From assembly GCA_946479615.1 (NCBI GenBank), contig CAMLGR010000101.1, forward strand, positions 1 through 17,946: a DNA stretch of 17,946 bases, given 5' to 3'. Under the pieces are notes generated by a model. The model worked only from the letters and a program-made list of their open reading frames with translations. It did not search any database and was not told where the DNA came from. Position numbers and translations under genes: made by a program. This stretch comes from an uncultured Bacteroidota bacterium (GTDB lineage: Bacteria; Bacteroidota; Bacteroidia; Chitinophagales; Chitinophagaceae). Shown here piece by piece: positions 1 through 8,326 of the stretch; positions within the stretch are counted from its first letter, which is position 1; each line of letters begins with the position of its first letter.

Positions 1-1076
1 TGAAAGAACCACTCGGCGTTGTGCTTATTGTAGGTCCCTGGAATTATCCTTTTCAACTATTGATCGATCCGTTGGTTGGTGCTATTGCAGCAGGTAATTG
101 TGTGATCCTGAAACCCAGTGAATTTGCACCGGCTACAGAAATTATAATGAAAAAAGTGATCGAAAGCATTTTCCCCCGCGAATACATTTTGTACCTGCCG
201 GGTGAAGGACAAGCTGTGATACCGGAACTGATGAATAATTTTCAATTCGATCATGTATTCTATACCGGTAGTACCGCAACAGGAAGGATCATTTATAAAA
301 TGGCAGCGGAAAAACTGGTGCCCGTTACATTAGAGCTCGGTGGAAAAAGCCCCTGCGTAATTGAAGACGATGCGAATATAAAAGTTACGGCGAAACGAAT
401 ATGTATATCCAAATTCAGCAATGCAGGACAAATGTGCGTAGCGCCGGATTATTTACTTGTGTATGAATCAAAAAAAGAAGAACTGGTGGCGGCTTTAAAA
501 TCAACGCTGGTAAAATTCTTTGGAGAAAATCCTGCAGCCTGTGAGAATTACGGAAAGATCATTAATGAAAAACAATTTGACCGGCTGCTGAATTATTTAT
601 CGGATGGCAGATTGCTTCATGGCGGACGATCAGACAGGTCAAAATTATTTATCGAACCTACCCTGATCGATAATGTGAGTATGGAAGATGGGGTGATGAA
701 AGATGAGATATTCGGACCGGTGCTTCCTATTCTTACCTGGCGAACCAAAGAAGAAGCGCTTGCTATTATCGCACAGCATCCTGATCCATTAGCCTTTTAT
801 ATATTTACTTCAAGTTCCAAAAAAGAAAAGGAATGGCTGGAAGCAGTTCCTGCCGGTGGTAGTTGTGTCAACAATGCAAGCTGGCATTTAACCAATCATA
901 ACCTGCCCTTTGGCGGGCGCGGTTTCAGCGGCTCGGGCAATTATCATGGAAAATATTCATTCGATACATTCACTCATAAGAGAGCAGTATTGAAAACGCC
1001 GTCCTGGTTTGATCCTGCTATAAAATATCCGCCATTCAAAGGAAAATTGAAATTATTTAAATGGGTAGTCAAATAA
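1..1076 (+). CDS. Aldehyde dehydrogenase, class-3-like (5' end cut by window edge)
   Basis: This is the C-terminal three quarters or so of an NAD(P)-dependent aldehyde dehydrogenase, which oxidises aldehydes to carboxylic acids. The open frame runs from base 3, so the true start lies before the window; the GTG at 21 is an internal valine codon. Visible family motifs are GPWNYPF, the cofactor-binding region ILKPSE, FYTGSTATG, LELGGKSP with the general-base glutamate (codon 333-335), NAGQMC with the catalytic cysteine (codon 435-437), EIFGPVLP and NLPFGGRGFSGSG. The motif style and the short basic tail (KLKLFKWVVK) resemble class 3 fatty-aldehyde dehydrogenases, which are often membrane-associated. 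The stop codon is followed immediately by the ATG of the peroxidase gene, so the two are probably translated from one message. The family call is firm; the substrate is unknown. Confidence 0.93.
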   Translation, partial: KEPLGVVLIVGPWNYPFQLLIDPLVGAIAAGNCVILKPSEFAPATEIIMKKVIESIFPREYILYLPGEGQAVIPELMNNFQFDHVFYTGSTATGRIIYKMAAEKLVPVTLELGGKSPCVIEDDANIKVTAKRICISKFSNAGQMCVAPDYLLVYESKKEELVAALKSTLVKFFGENPAACENYGKIINEKQFDRLLNYLSDGRLLHGGRSDRSKLFIEPTLIDNVSMEDGVMKDEIFGPVLPILTWRTKEEALAIIAQHPDPLAFYIFTSSSKKEKEWLEAVPAGGSCVNNASWHLTNHNLPFGGRGFSGSGNYHGKYSFDTFTHKRAVLKTPSWFDPAIKYPPFKGKLKLFKWVVK

Positions 1077-1757
1077 ATGAAACGTAGACCTGCGAAAATA
1101 CTGCTTGTTCTATTGCTGCTGCCCGTAGCGTTCTGGGGATATGTTATGTATGCTAACCGTCACACAAAAAATATGACAGCAAGACAAAAAATCCTGAAAG
1201 CCGTATATCCCGCCTGGATGTGGTGGACAAAGATCACCGGCAAGAACACCACTGATCTCGGAAGCCGGAAACAACCGTCCGTATCGTTTTATTCTTTGCA
1301 ATCAGTGCTGAATAATGGCGACACTATGGAACTTGCTTCGCTCAAAGGAAAGAAAGTATTACTGGTGAATACAGCGAGCGATTGCGGGTACACCAATCAA
1401 TACGAAGCATTGGAGCAATTGGCACAACAGTATAAAGATAAATTGGTTGTACTGGCTTTCCCGGCCAACGATTTTAAAGAACAGGAAAAAGGAACGGATG
1501 AAGAGATTGCCAGCTTTTGCAGGAACAATTATCATACGAGCTTTCCTTTGATGAAAAAAAGCAGTGTGATCAAAGGCGATAACCAGCATCCTGTATTTCA
1601 ATGGCTGACCGATTCAAGTAAAAATGGCTGGAACAATAAACCACCTGCGTGGAACTTTACCAAATTCCTGGTGAATGAAGAAGGCATTCTTACCAACTAC
1701 TTTGGTTCTTCGATCTCTCCTATGAGCGAAACGGTAATAACTGCGATTAAAAACTAA
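1077..1757 (+). CDS. Membrane-anchored glutathione peroxidase-family protein
   Basis: 226-residue thiol peroxidase of the glutathione peroxidase family, expected to reduce hydrogen or lipid peroxides, probably with thioredoxin as donor. Residues 7-25 form one hydrophobic segment, a likely signal anchor. A linker of about 40 residues follows, and the peroxidase fold starts near residue 68. The peroxidatic cysteine is Cys103 (ASDCGYTNQY), and the partner residues Gln136 (EQEKGT), Trp192 and Asn193 (WNFTKFLV) are present. Cys148 (SFCRNNY) sits where 2-Cys thioredoxin-dependent homologues carry the resolving cysteine. The usual FPCNQF motif reads FPANDF (residues 128-133), so that extra cysteine is missing. 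The ATG directly abuts the aldehyde dehydrogenase stop, suggesting coupled translation and a shared role against lipid-peroxidation products. That role is inference. Confidence 0.9.
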   Translation: MKRRPAKILLVLLLLPVAFWGYVMYANRHTKNMTARQKILKAVYPAWMWWTKITGKNTTDLGSRKQPSVSFYSLQSVLNNGDTMELASLKGKKVLLVNTASDCGYTNQYEALEQLAQQYKDKLVVLAFPANDFKEQEKGTDEEIASFCRNNYHTSFPLMKKSSVIKGDNQHPVFQWLTDSSKNGWNNKPPAWNFTKFLVNEEGILTNYFGSSISPMSETVITAIKN

Positions 1758-1841
1758 TATCTCTTCCTGCTTTACAATGGAAATAAATACAATACCCAAA
1801 GCCTGGAAGCCCCGTCCGGCCTAAATTAAAGCGATCCCTTG

Positions 1842-1872
1842 TTGCAAATTGAGAATGAATGTTTTACTTTAG
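1842..1872 (+). promoter_or_regulatory. Candidate promoter for the hybrid sensor kinase
   Basis: TTG at 1842-1844 and TACTTTAG at 1865-1872 are separated by 20 bases and resemble the Bacteroidota -33/-7 promoter (TTG, TAnnTTTG) with one mismatch in the -7 box. The box ends 33 bases before the preferred ATG. Weak match, called on position and spacing. Confidence 0.3.
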
Positions 1873-1905
1873 AGGATTAACCAATTGGCCCACGGGACCA
1901 GCCAG

Positions 1906-4029
1906 ATGCCACTATTTTCCTTTATCCCTGAATTTATCACCAGCCATGGTATTGGTCCAACCTTCCATTCCAGGCAGCGCAAAGCTGTTATACTGATCAA
2001 TATATTCTGGATAACATCGCTGGCCGGTTTTTTTATCTTTTATTTATTCCTCTCTTCCAGTATTTCTTCCCACCATACCATTTTATCGGTTGCTTACGGG
2101 ATATTATCGGTTGGATTTATTATCACCGGACTGCTTGTCAAATACAGGAAACGGCATTATGCTAAAATCCTGTTACTCGTTATTGCGTACAGCAGTATCT
2201 TCTTTTACGATAATTATACCGGTGCCGATATGGGCATCAGTTCTTATTATATCGTGTACATGTTCATTACGCTGAACCTGTTCTCTTACCGGGATAAAAG
2301 AGGATGGCTCCTGTTCTTTTCTTTATTACCGGTCGTGTTATTTATCGGGACGGCTTTTTTACAGGAGAATATTTTATTGAATTCGGTAAAGCCATCGATG
2401 ATCATCCCTTTTCGCACATTCAATTACTTTTTATCTTTTTTGCTGGTAAGCTGCTTTGGTATTTATATCGTACGGTATAATAGCAGGAATGAAGATTTCC
2501 TGGAGCAATCAAATATCAACCTGCAAACCCTGATCGATAATACCGAAGGAAGTATCTGGAGCATTACCATCGATTACCGCATTATTGTGGCTAACCAGGT
2601 GTATAAAAAGGACATGAAGAAGATATTTGATATTGATGTACATCCCGGCTATGATATGACACCTGTAGTGCAGGGCCCGTCTTATCCCAAACAATGGCTT
2701 ACACAATACAGCCGTGTTTTCAGTGGTGAAACGATCAGTGAAGAATATCTTTTTGAAAATAATACATTCGAACTCGTAGCAACGCCGATCTATAATGTGG
2801 CAAAGCAGGTTATCGGCGCTGCTTTCTATGCACGTGACATTACCTACCGGAAAATGGCAGAACAGGAACTCGTATCTGCTAAAATGAAGGCAGAAGAAGC
2901 CTCCAAGACCAAAGCTATTTTCCTCAGCAATATGAGCCATGAGTTGCGTACGCCGCTGAATGGTATTATCGGTACCACACATATTTTACAGGAAGAGGAA
3001 CATTTGCCGGCACAACGGCATTCCTTAGGTATTCTTAATAACCTGAGTGAGCACATGCTGGGTCTTGTCAACGATATACTTGATTATAACAAGATCGAAT
3101 CGGGCATGCTGGACCTGAACCCGCATATCTTCAACGTCAGGAAATTCATGAAAGGACTGCATAATACCTTTCTGCCCCTGTTTGAAGATAAACGCCTTGA
3201 ATTCAAACTGGATATCGATCCGCAACTGGAACGGATAGAAGTACTGGCAGATGATCTCCGGTTGCTGCAGGTATTGAACAATCTTGTTTTCAATGCACTT
3301 AAGTTTACGCATAACGGGGGAGTAACTGTCTCCTGTTCACAGGTGAGTAATACAGGCACACAGGTTAAAATTCTTTTTTCAGTAGAAGACACCGGTATTG
3401 GCATCGATCCGAAAGCATTTGAAAGCATCTTCGAAAGTTTTAGTCAGGGCGATACTGCCACTACGAGAAAATACGGAGGCACGGGACTTGGGCTGTCTAT
3501 TTCCAATAACCTGGTAAAACTGATGGGCAGCCGTTTGTATGTGAACAGTAAGAAAGGAGTGGGTAGTAATTTTTATTTTCAGTTGGATATTCCTCTTTAT
3601 AAAAAAGAACAGGAAGATAAGATGGCAGGCATAAAATTGCAGGAAGACTATCTTGCCAACCTGCGCGTACTGGTAGCGGAAGACAACCAGATCAATATGA
3701 TGGTAGCGCGTAAGATCCTGGAGAAAAAAGGGGTAGTGGTAACAGAAGCCGTCAATGGAAAGATAGCCGTCGAGAAAATAATGGAAATGGATTTCGATAT
3801 TGCGCTGATCGACCTGGAAATGCCGATCATGGACGGGAAAACGGCGTTGCAGGAAATAAGAAAGATCAACAAGCATATGCCCATCATTGCGTTCACAGCG
3901 GCGGTGTATGAAAATATGAAACAGGAATTAATGGAGTATGGTTTTTCAGATTGTATTTACAAGCCTTTCAAATCAGATGACCTTTACCAGAAAATAATTG
4001 AGGTCGTTCAAAAGAAAGAGAAGCTCTAA
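1906..4029 (+). CDS. Hybrid sensor histidine kinase with PAS and receiver domains
   Basis: 707-residue membrane sensor of a phosphorelay. In order it shows about six membrane segments within residues 28-190, a PAS-like domain (about 205-315), a short helical linker, the HisKA phosphoacceptor domain with His345 (SNMSHELRTPLNG), and an HATPase domain with N-box N458/N459/N463, G1 (DTGIGID, D495) and G2 (GTGLGL, 525-530). A C-terminal receiver carries acidic residues E592/D593, phospho-acceptor D636 (ALIDLEMPIMDG) and K686 (YKPF). There is no DNA-binding output, so phosphate presumably passes to an unlinked Hpt protein or regulator. The ATG at 1906 is preferred; an in-frame TTG at 1885 would add seven polar residues with no better context. 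No cognate regulator is adjacent. The signal is unknown. Confidence 0.93.
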   Translation: MPLFSFIPEFITSHGIGPTFHSRQRKAVILINIFWITSLAGFFIFYLFLSSSISSHHTILSVAYGILSVGFIITGLLVKYRKRHYAKILLLVIAYSSIFFYDNYTGADMGISSYYIVYMFITLNLFSYRDKRGWLLFFSLLPVVLFIGTAFLQENILLNSVKPSMIIPFRTFNYFLSFLLVSCFGIYIVRYNSRNEDFLEQSNINLQTLIDNTEGSIWSITIDYRIIVANQVYKKDMKKIFDIDVHPGYDMTPVVQGPSYPKQWLTQYSRVFSGETISEEYLFENNTFELVATPIYNVAKQVIGAAFYARDITYRKMAEQELVSAKMKAEEASKTKAIFLSNMSHELRTPLNGIIGTTHILQEEEHLPAQRHSLGILNNLSEHMLGLVNDILDYNKIESGMLDLNPHIFNVRKFMKGLHNTFLPLFEDKRLEFKLDIDPQLERIEVLADDLRLLQVLNNLVFNALKFTHNGGVTVSCSQVSNTGTQVKILFSVEDTGIGIDPKAFESIFESFSQGDTATTRKYGGTGLGLSISNNLVKLMGSRLYVNSKKGVGSNFYFQLDIPLYKKEQEDKMAGIKLQEDYLANLRVLVAEDNQINMMVARKILEKKGVVVTEAVNGKIAVEKIMEMDFDIALIDLEMPIMDGKTALQEIRKINKHMPIIAFTAAVYENMKQELMEYGFSDCIYKPFKSDDLYQKIIEVVQKKEKL

Positions 4030-4068
4030 GAAGTATTCATACAGAATGCCCGGTTGCTAACTCTTACC

Positions 4069-4076
4069 TACCTTTG
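4069..4076 (+). promoter_or_regulatory. TACCTTTG -7 promoter box, 3 bases before ATG
   Basis: Exact match to the Bacteroidota -7 consensus TAnnTTTG, only 3 bases before the ATG at 4080. Transcription would begin at or near the start codon, giving a leaderless message. No well-placed -33 TTG is seen; the nearest, at 4054-4056, is too close. Confidence 0.45.
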
Positions 4077-4079
4077 GGT

Positions 4080-4322
4080 ATGAATTACAGCGACATCATC
4101 GGCAGCTTCGGGGTAGGATTGATCCTGGTTGTCTACTTTGCCAATATTTTTTCCCTTATTCCCGAGAATGGTAAATTGTTTTATACGGGCAATATCATTG
4201 GTTCTGCCCTGGCATGTTATGCCTCCTTTCTTATCCTGTATTGGCCGTTTGTTATCATGGAAGGCATCTGGGCGCTGGCTTCTGTAGCGGGATTGATAAA
4301 GACGTTCAGGAAGCAACGATGA
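4080..4322 (+). CDS. Small membrane protein, CBU_0592 family
   Basis: 80-residue, very hydrophobic protein with about three membrane segments (roughly residues 7-25, 36-54 and 58-74) and a short basic tail (KTFRKQR). Features such as IIGSFGVGLILVVYFANIFS, the YTGNIIGSALA stretch and a conserved-looking tryptophan near the third segment resemble the CBU_0592 family, whose function is unknown. The ATG at 4080 is chosen over an in-frame TTG at 4074 that lies inside the likely promoter box. It stands alone between the sensor kinase and the convergent MutS-like gene, with 21 bases to the latter's stop codon. The protein is convincing as a real gene; the family name is from memory of the motif pattern. 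Confidence 0.75.
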   Translation: MNYSDIIGSFGVGLILVVYFANIFSLIPENGKLFYTGNIIGSALACYASFLILYWPFVIMEGIWALASVAGLIKTFRKQR

Positions 4323-4343
4323 GCCTGCATTAGTTTATTATCA

Positions 4344-6140
4344 CTATATAATTTCCATCTTCTTCATAAGGAAAGAAGCGCTCAGGGTGCTGCACACACC
4401 ATCCCCGAGTTTATAATCGAACAGCAACTCATCATTGATGATCTGCGATTCAAAACATTTATTGCCGATATAACCGGGGTATTCTTCTGCCAGTTTCGAT
4501 ACTGTCAGGTCGTGCGTAGCAATGATGCCACAGGCTTTTCCATTCACCATTTTACGGATAAGCCCAACCGTGCCGCTATGTTTATCGTTGCTATTGGTGC
4601 CGCGTAATATTTCATCCAGTATCACAAATGTTTTATGCCCGTCCTGTAAACGATGGATGATCTGCTGCAATCTTTTCAGTTCCGCATAGAAAAACGATTC
4701 GCTGTCCTGCAATGAATCCGTGATGCGCATACTGACTTCCACATCAAATGGATAAAAACGGAAATCCTTTGCACAAACCGCACTACCTGCACGTGCCAGC
4801 ACCAGGTTGATGCCCAGTGTGCGGAGAAAAGTGCTTTTGCCCGACATATTGGAACCTGTCAGGATAACAAAACGCTGTTGGCGGAATGAAATGCTATTAT
4901 CGATTCTTTTACCTTCACGGATCAATGGGTGACCCATTTCACCAGCTTCCACTGTTTCTGTTTCACTTACTGCAGGCCAGCAGAAAGAAGGATTGTTATA
5001 AGAGAAATTGGCAAAACTATTCAACGCTTCTGCTTCTCCCAGCCAGTGCAGCCAGCTCATGATCTTTCTTCCATTTTCACGTTTCCATTTTTCAAGTGCA
5101 TGCAATACATGAATATGAAATAGAAACAGGCCATTCAGCAAGATACTGACCATCAGGTTTACAATCGCCTCCAGAGAATTAAAAAGAGAAGCCAGCCTCG
5201 CAATCGACCTTGAAGCGGATTCATTGTTGCCGGTCTTTAATTGTTGCTGTAAGGACTGTAATAAAGGAGATTGAAAAGGTTGCGATTCCAGTAACTTCAG
5301 TTGCGAAGCAAACTGCTGTAACACCTTGTTGACAGAAGTAGAAACGGATAAATGCGCCGATATTTTCCGGGCAAATGAAAAAGCAATGATCAGGTTGACA
5401 GTAAATAAGATCAGGAATATATTCAAAGCAGTTTCATTTTCCGTAATGAAATAATAAACAAGGCTGCCAATGGATGTCAGCGGGAAGATCATCAGGTAAT
5501 AATAGAACGCCGTGCTGAAAACGGTATTGGAACTGATCCATGTTTCCAGTTGTTTCATCTCTTTCTCTTTCGTTTCCTGTGTCATGCCATGGGCCTGCAT
5601 CTCCTGCCGGAAATTGAGTGCTTCCGTCAATTCACGGATAGCTTGCTGTCTTGCAACAATATCATCTTTACCAGCCTGTAACAGTAATAAAGCCAGCGAT
5701 TCCTGTCCGAAGGGTGTGCTGGTACGATTGAGATAAGGAAACAATCCGCCTTCGCCGAAAATATCGAGATCATACGAATAGGAATGATGAGGATCGGTAT
5801 ATTCTTTACCTACCGGATATGCGGAGGGCATGCCATTCAGGAAATCGATCTCATCCCGGTTTATTTTTACCAGCGCTTTGTAAAATGCTGCTTCTTTTTC
5901 AAGCTTGTCATAAATTCTTAAAACAATAAAAAAAATACCGAGTGAAAGGAAAGAGAAAATGGTGAAAGCGTGGTCGCCTGTTCTCATGGCCTTATAACCC
6001 AGAAAAATAAAAAATGCAAAAAGAAGGAAACGTAAAAAACTTAACCAGCGCAGTCTTTCATTCAACAGTTCAGACCTTGAACTATATTGAGCCAGTAGCG
6101 AACTATAAGTATCGGATCTGTCAGCGTTTTGAATACTCAT
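4344..6140 (-). CDS. Membrane-embedded MutS-family ATPase
   Basis: 598-residue protein with the MutS core and ATPase but without the N-terminal mismatch-recognition domains. Two membrane segments lie at about 32-49 and 58-76 and two more at about 211-231 and 238-256. Between the pairs is the MutS core signature (DLDIFGEGGLFPYLNRTSTP, about 124-143). The ATPase has Walker A (TGSNMSGKST, K435), Walker B with D509/E510 (FVILDEILRGTNSND) and the His switch region (IIATHD). No Phe-X-Glu mismatch reader, clamp-loader tail or Smr nuclease is visible. The frame stays open to 6239, but the extra 33 residues read through an AT-rich repeat-like stretch, so the ATG at 6140 is preferred. The role is unknown; housekeeping mismatch repair is unlikely given this architecture. 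Confidence 0.88.
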   Translation of the reverse strand: MSIQNADRSDTYSSLLAQYSSRSELLNERLRWLSFLRFLLFAFFIFLGYKAMRTGDHAFTIFSFLSLGIFFIVLRIYDKLEKEAAFYKALVKINRDEIDFLNGMPSAYPVGKEYTDPHHSYSYDLDIFGEGGLFPYLNRTSTPFGQESLALLLLQAGKDDIVARQQAIRELTEALNFRQEMQAHGMTQETKEKEMKQLETWISSNTVFSTAFYYYLMIFPLTSIGSLVYYFITENETALNIFLILFTVNLIIAFSFARKISAHLSVSTSVNKVLQQFASQLKLLESQPFQSPLLQSLQQQLKTGNNESASRSIARLASLFNSLEAIVNLMVSILLNGLFLFHIHVLHALEKWKRENGRKIMSWLHWLGEAEALNSFANFSYNNPSFCWPAVSETETVEAGEMGHPLIREGKRIDNSISFRQQRFVILTGSNMSGKSTFLRTLGINLVLARAGSAVCAKDFRFYPFDVEVSMRITDSLQDSESFFYAELKRLQQIIHRLQDGHKTFVILDEILRGTNSNDKHSGTVGLIRKMVNGKACGIIATHDLTVSKLAEEYPGYIGNKCFESQIINDELLFDYKLGDGVCSTLSASFLMKKMEII

Positions 6141-6247
6141 TGATATAAGGTAATTCAGGTAATATAAACTCCTATGCGGTAAAATGAGTAGTGGGGAATA
6201 GCAAGTGGTGAGAGAATTTTCCTGCCCGCCATTTCCCATTCACCATA

Positions 6248-7288
6248 TTAATCAACCGGGCATTTTTCATGATAATTCACCAGTTCGATCGGGGTTTTTG
6301 TGATCTCAAAACCGGTATATACTCTCGCTACTTCATTCAGCACATCATTTACTTCTTCCATTGTTGCCATCGTAACCAGTTTATTCCGGTATTCTTTTAT
6401 ATTCGGCAATCCTTTCAGGTAGTTCGCATAATGACGGCGCATTTCATTGATGCCAACGATCGGCCCCTTCCACTCTACACTTTTTAATAAATGCTTGCGG
6501 GCCACATTTACTCTTTCTTCTACCGTCGGGCCGGCCAGATGAGTGCCGGTATTGACAAAATGTTTGATCTCATTAAATATCCAGGGATAACCGATAGCCG
6601 CGCGACCGATCATGATCCCATCCACCCCATAGCGGTTTTTATATTCCACTGCTTTTTCAGGAGAATCGATATCGCCGTTTCCAAAGATCGGGATCTGTAT
6701 GCGCGGGTTGTTTTTAACCTTGCCGATCAATGTCCAGTCTGCTTCGCCTTTGTACATCTGTGTACGCGTACGTCCGTGAATGGCCAGTGCTTTGATGCCG
6801 GTATCCTGTAAGCGTTCGGCAACTTCTTCTATATTTCTTGTTTTATCATCCCAGCCCAGGCGGGTTTTGACGGTAACGGGTAATGTAGTGGATTTTACTA
6901 CCGCCGAAGTAAGGCGTACCATCAGATCGATATCTTTCAATACACCCGCGCCGGCGCCACGCAGGGCTACTTTTTTTACCGGGCAACCGAAATTGATATC
7001 CAGGAGGTCGGGATTAGTAACTTCTACAATTTTTGCGGCTAAGGAAAGGCTTTCTTCATCTCCGCCAAAGATCTGGATACCGACGGGCCGTTCATAATCG
7101 AAAATGTCGAGTTTTTTACGGCTTTTAATGGCATCGCGGATCAACCCTTCGCTTGAAATGAACTCTGTATACATCAGGTCGGCCCCATTATCCTTGCAAA
7201 CGGCACGGAAAGGAGGATCGCTGACATCTTCCATAGGGGCCAGGAGCAGCGGGAAATCGGGGAGTGTTATGTTGCCTATTTTTACCAT
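6248..7288 (-). CDS. dusB: tRNA-dihydrouridine synthase, DusB type
   Basis: 346-residue FMN- and NADPH-dependent enzyme that reduces specific uridines in tRNA to dihydrouridine in the cytoplasm. The TIM-barrel markers appear in order: LAPMEDVSDPPFR (16-28), FINDING of the substrate tRNA side around YTEFISSEG, then DINFGCPVKKV with catalytic Cys102, VTVKTRLGWDD, AIHGRTRTQMYKG, IPIFGNGDI and GIMIGRAAIGYPW, the last two being phosphate/FMN-binding loops. Length is normal for the family, and the smaller helical C-terminal domain is present. The ATG at 7288 gives the expected MVKIGNITLP start. It is transcribed divergently from the CPBP protease gene, with 110 bases between starts, and lies 107 bases upstream of the MutS-like gene on the same strand. 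The Dus family is certain; the DusB subgroup is likely. Confidence 0.93.
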   Translation of the reverse strand: MVKIGNITLPDFPLLLAPMEDVSDPPFRAVCKDNGADLMYTEFISSEGLIRDAIKSRKKLDIFDYERPVGIQIFGGDEESLSLAAKIVEVTNPDLLDINFGCPVKKVALRGAGAGVLKDIDLMVRLTSAVVKSTTLPVTVKTRLGWDDKTRNIEEVAERLQDTGIKALAIHGRTRTQMYKGEADWTLIGKVKNNPRIQIPIFGNGDIDSPEKAVEYKNRYGVDGIMIGRAAIGYPWIFNEIKHFVNTGTHLAGPTVEERVNVARKHLLKSVEWKGPIVGINEMRRHYANYLKGLPNIKEYRNKLVTMATMEEVNDVLNEVARVYTGFEITKTPIELVNYHEKCPVD

Positions 7289-7355
7289 ACTGTTATGTTG
7301 GCAAAGAAGGGAAAATAAAACACTGGTTCTACCCCATCATCTGCCAACTCTCATC

Positions 7356-7363
7356 TATTTTTG
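7356..7363 (+). promoter_or_regulatory. TATTTTTG -7 promoter box for the CPBP-cdsA run
   Basis: Exact TAnnTTTG match ending 35 bases before the ATG at 7399, in the divergent gap with dusB. It would drive the CPBP protease and probably cdsA and the barrel gene behind it. No clear -33 element at normal spacing. Confidence 0.42.
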
Positions 7364-7398
7364 CAGCCTGCAAATTTACAGGTTAATTACCGAAATCC

Positions 7399-8316
7399 AT
7401 GTACGACAATCAATCCAGGGGAATTTCCTATACGGCTGGTTTTTTTATGCTGATTGCCTTTACCGCAGCCGGTTTAGTACTGGCAGGCGTGATCAGCGCC
7501 CCGGTATGGCGGCTTATGACAGGGCTGGATATATTGCAAATGAAAGAACAGTATGGTAACCCGGCTTATGCCAATGCCATGAAAGTGCTGCAATCCATCA
7601 ATGCAGTAGTTGGATTTTTTATACCGGCAGTTGTTGCAGCGGCCCTCATCAATCGCCAGCCGATGCGGTTGCTGGGTTTTTCCAACCGGATCAAGTCGGA
7701 GCAGGTGGGCCTGGTATTGCTGATCATTGGCTCCTCGCTGATCGTGTCCACATCGCTTTCTTATTTCAATACACATATACCGATCCCGGATAACTGGCGG
7801 ATATCGTTTAATAAGCTGGAAGAAAATTATAATAAGCAGGTAGAAGCGATCATCCATCTTAAAACAGGCACTGATTATATCATTGCGCTGGTGGTCATGG
7901 GGTTTTTACCGGCATTGTGTGAAGAAACATTGTTCAGGGGCGGATTGCAGAATTTTTTATCGAGAGGTACAAAAATGCCCTGGCTATCTATTGTGATCGT
8001 GAGTATATTATTCAGCCTGGCGCATCTGTCCTTCTTTGGTTTTCTTGCCCGTTTTTTCCTGGGTGTGGTATTAGGCGCGATCTATCATTATTCAGGAAAA
8101 CTATGGTTAAGTATTCTTGGGCATTTTCTCAACAATGCGCTGGCATTAACTGTTTTGTTTGTCTACACGCAAAAAGGAAGGCCTTTACAGGATGCAATGA
8201 AGAATGATACCTCCAATAATCCGTGGGCGCCCTGGGGTATTATCATTTTGCTGGTAGTGATCAGTTTGTTCATTTTATTTAAAAAAGTATCTGCAGCCAA
8301 CCGGCGACTTGTTTAA
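7399..8316 (+). CDS. CPBP-family intramembrane metalloprotease
   Basis: 305-residue polytopic membrane protein of the CPBP (CaaX protease and bacteriocin-processing) family. The metal-site motifs are complete: EETLFR with Glu175, Glu176 and Arg180, the second motif FSLAHL with His209, and the third motif HFLNN with His242 and Asn245. Hydrophobic segments occur near residues 12-34, 68-85, 103-120, 160-175, 196-212, 215-232, 236-256 and 279-295. The substrate is unknown. A CaaX-type role is not expected in bacteria; members are linked to self-immunity or membrane-protein processing. The gene ends 10 bases before the ATG of cdsA, so co-transcription is likely. The ATG at 7399 gives a short polar N-terminus followed by the first membrane segment. 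Confidence 0.9.
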   Translation: MYDNQSRGISYTAGFFMLIAFTAAGLVLAGVISAPVWRLMTGLDILQMKEQYGNPAYANAMKVLQSINAVVGFFIPAVVAAALINRQPMRLLGFSNRIKSEQVGLVLLIIGSSLIVSTSLSYFNTHIPIPDNWRISFNKLEENYNKQVEAIIHLKTGTDYIIALVVMGFLPALCEETLFRGGLQNFLSRGTKMPWLSIVIVSILFSLAHLSFFGFLARFFLGVVLGAIYHYSGKLWLSILGHFLNNALALTVLFVYTQKGRPLQDAMKNDTSNNPWAPWGIIILLVVISLFILFKKVSAANRRLV

Positions 8317-8326
8317 TAATTTTCTC

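Noticed and set aside
2509..3876. Several antisense open frames of 75-165 codons inside the hybrid sensor kinase
   Set aside because: They lie opposite a gene with complete domain structure, lack recognisable motifs and are rich in residues expected from reversed coding sequence, so they are shadows.
6141..6239. 33-codon N-terminal extension of the MutS-like gene
   Set aside because: The extra residues read through a repeat-like AT-rich stretch and precede a normal ATG at 6140 that starts a plausible soluble N-terminus; the extension is probably not translated.
6780..7097. + strand open frame of 105 codons across dusB
   Set aside because: It is antisense to the conserved FMN-binding region of dusB and has no motif of its own.
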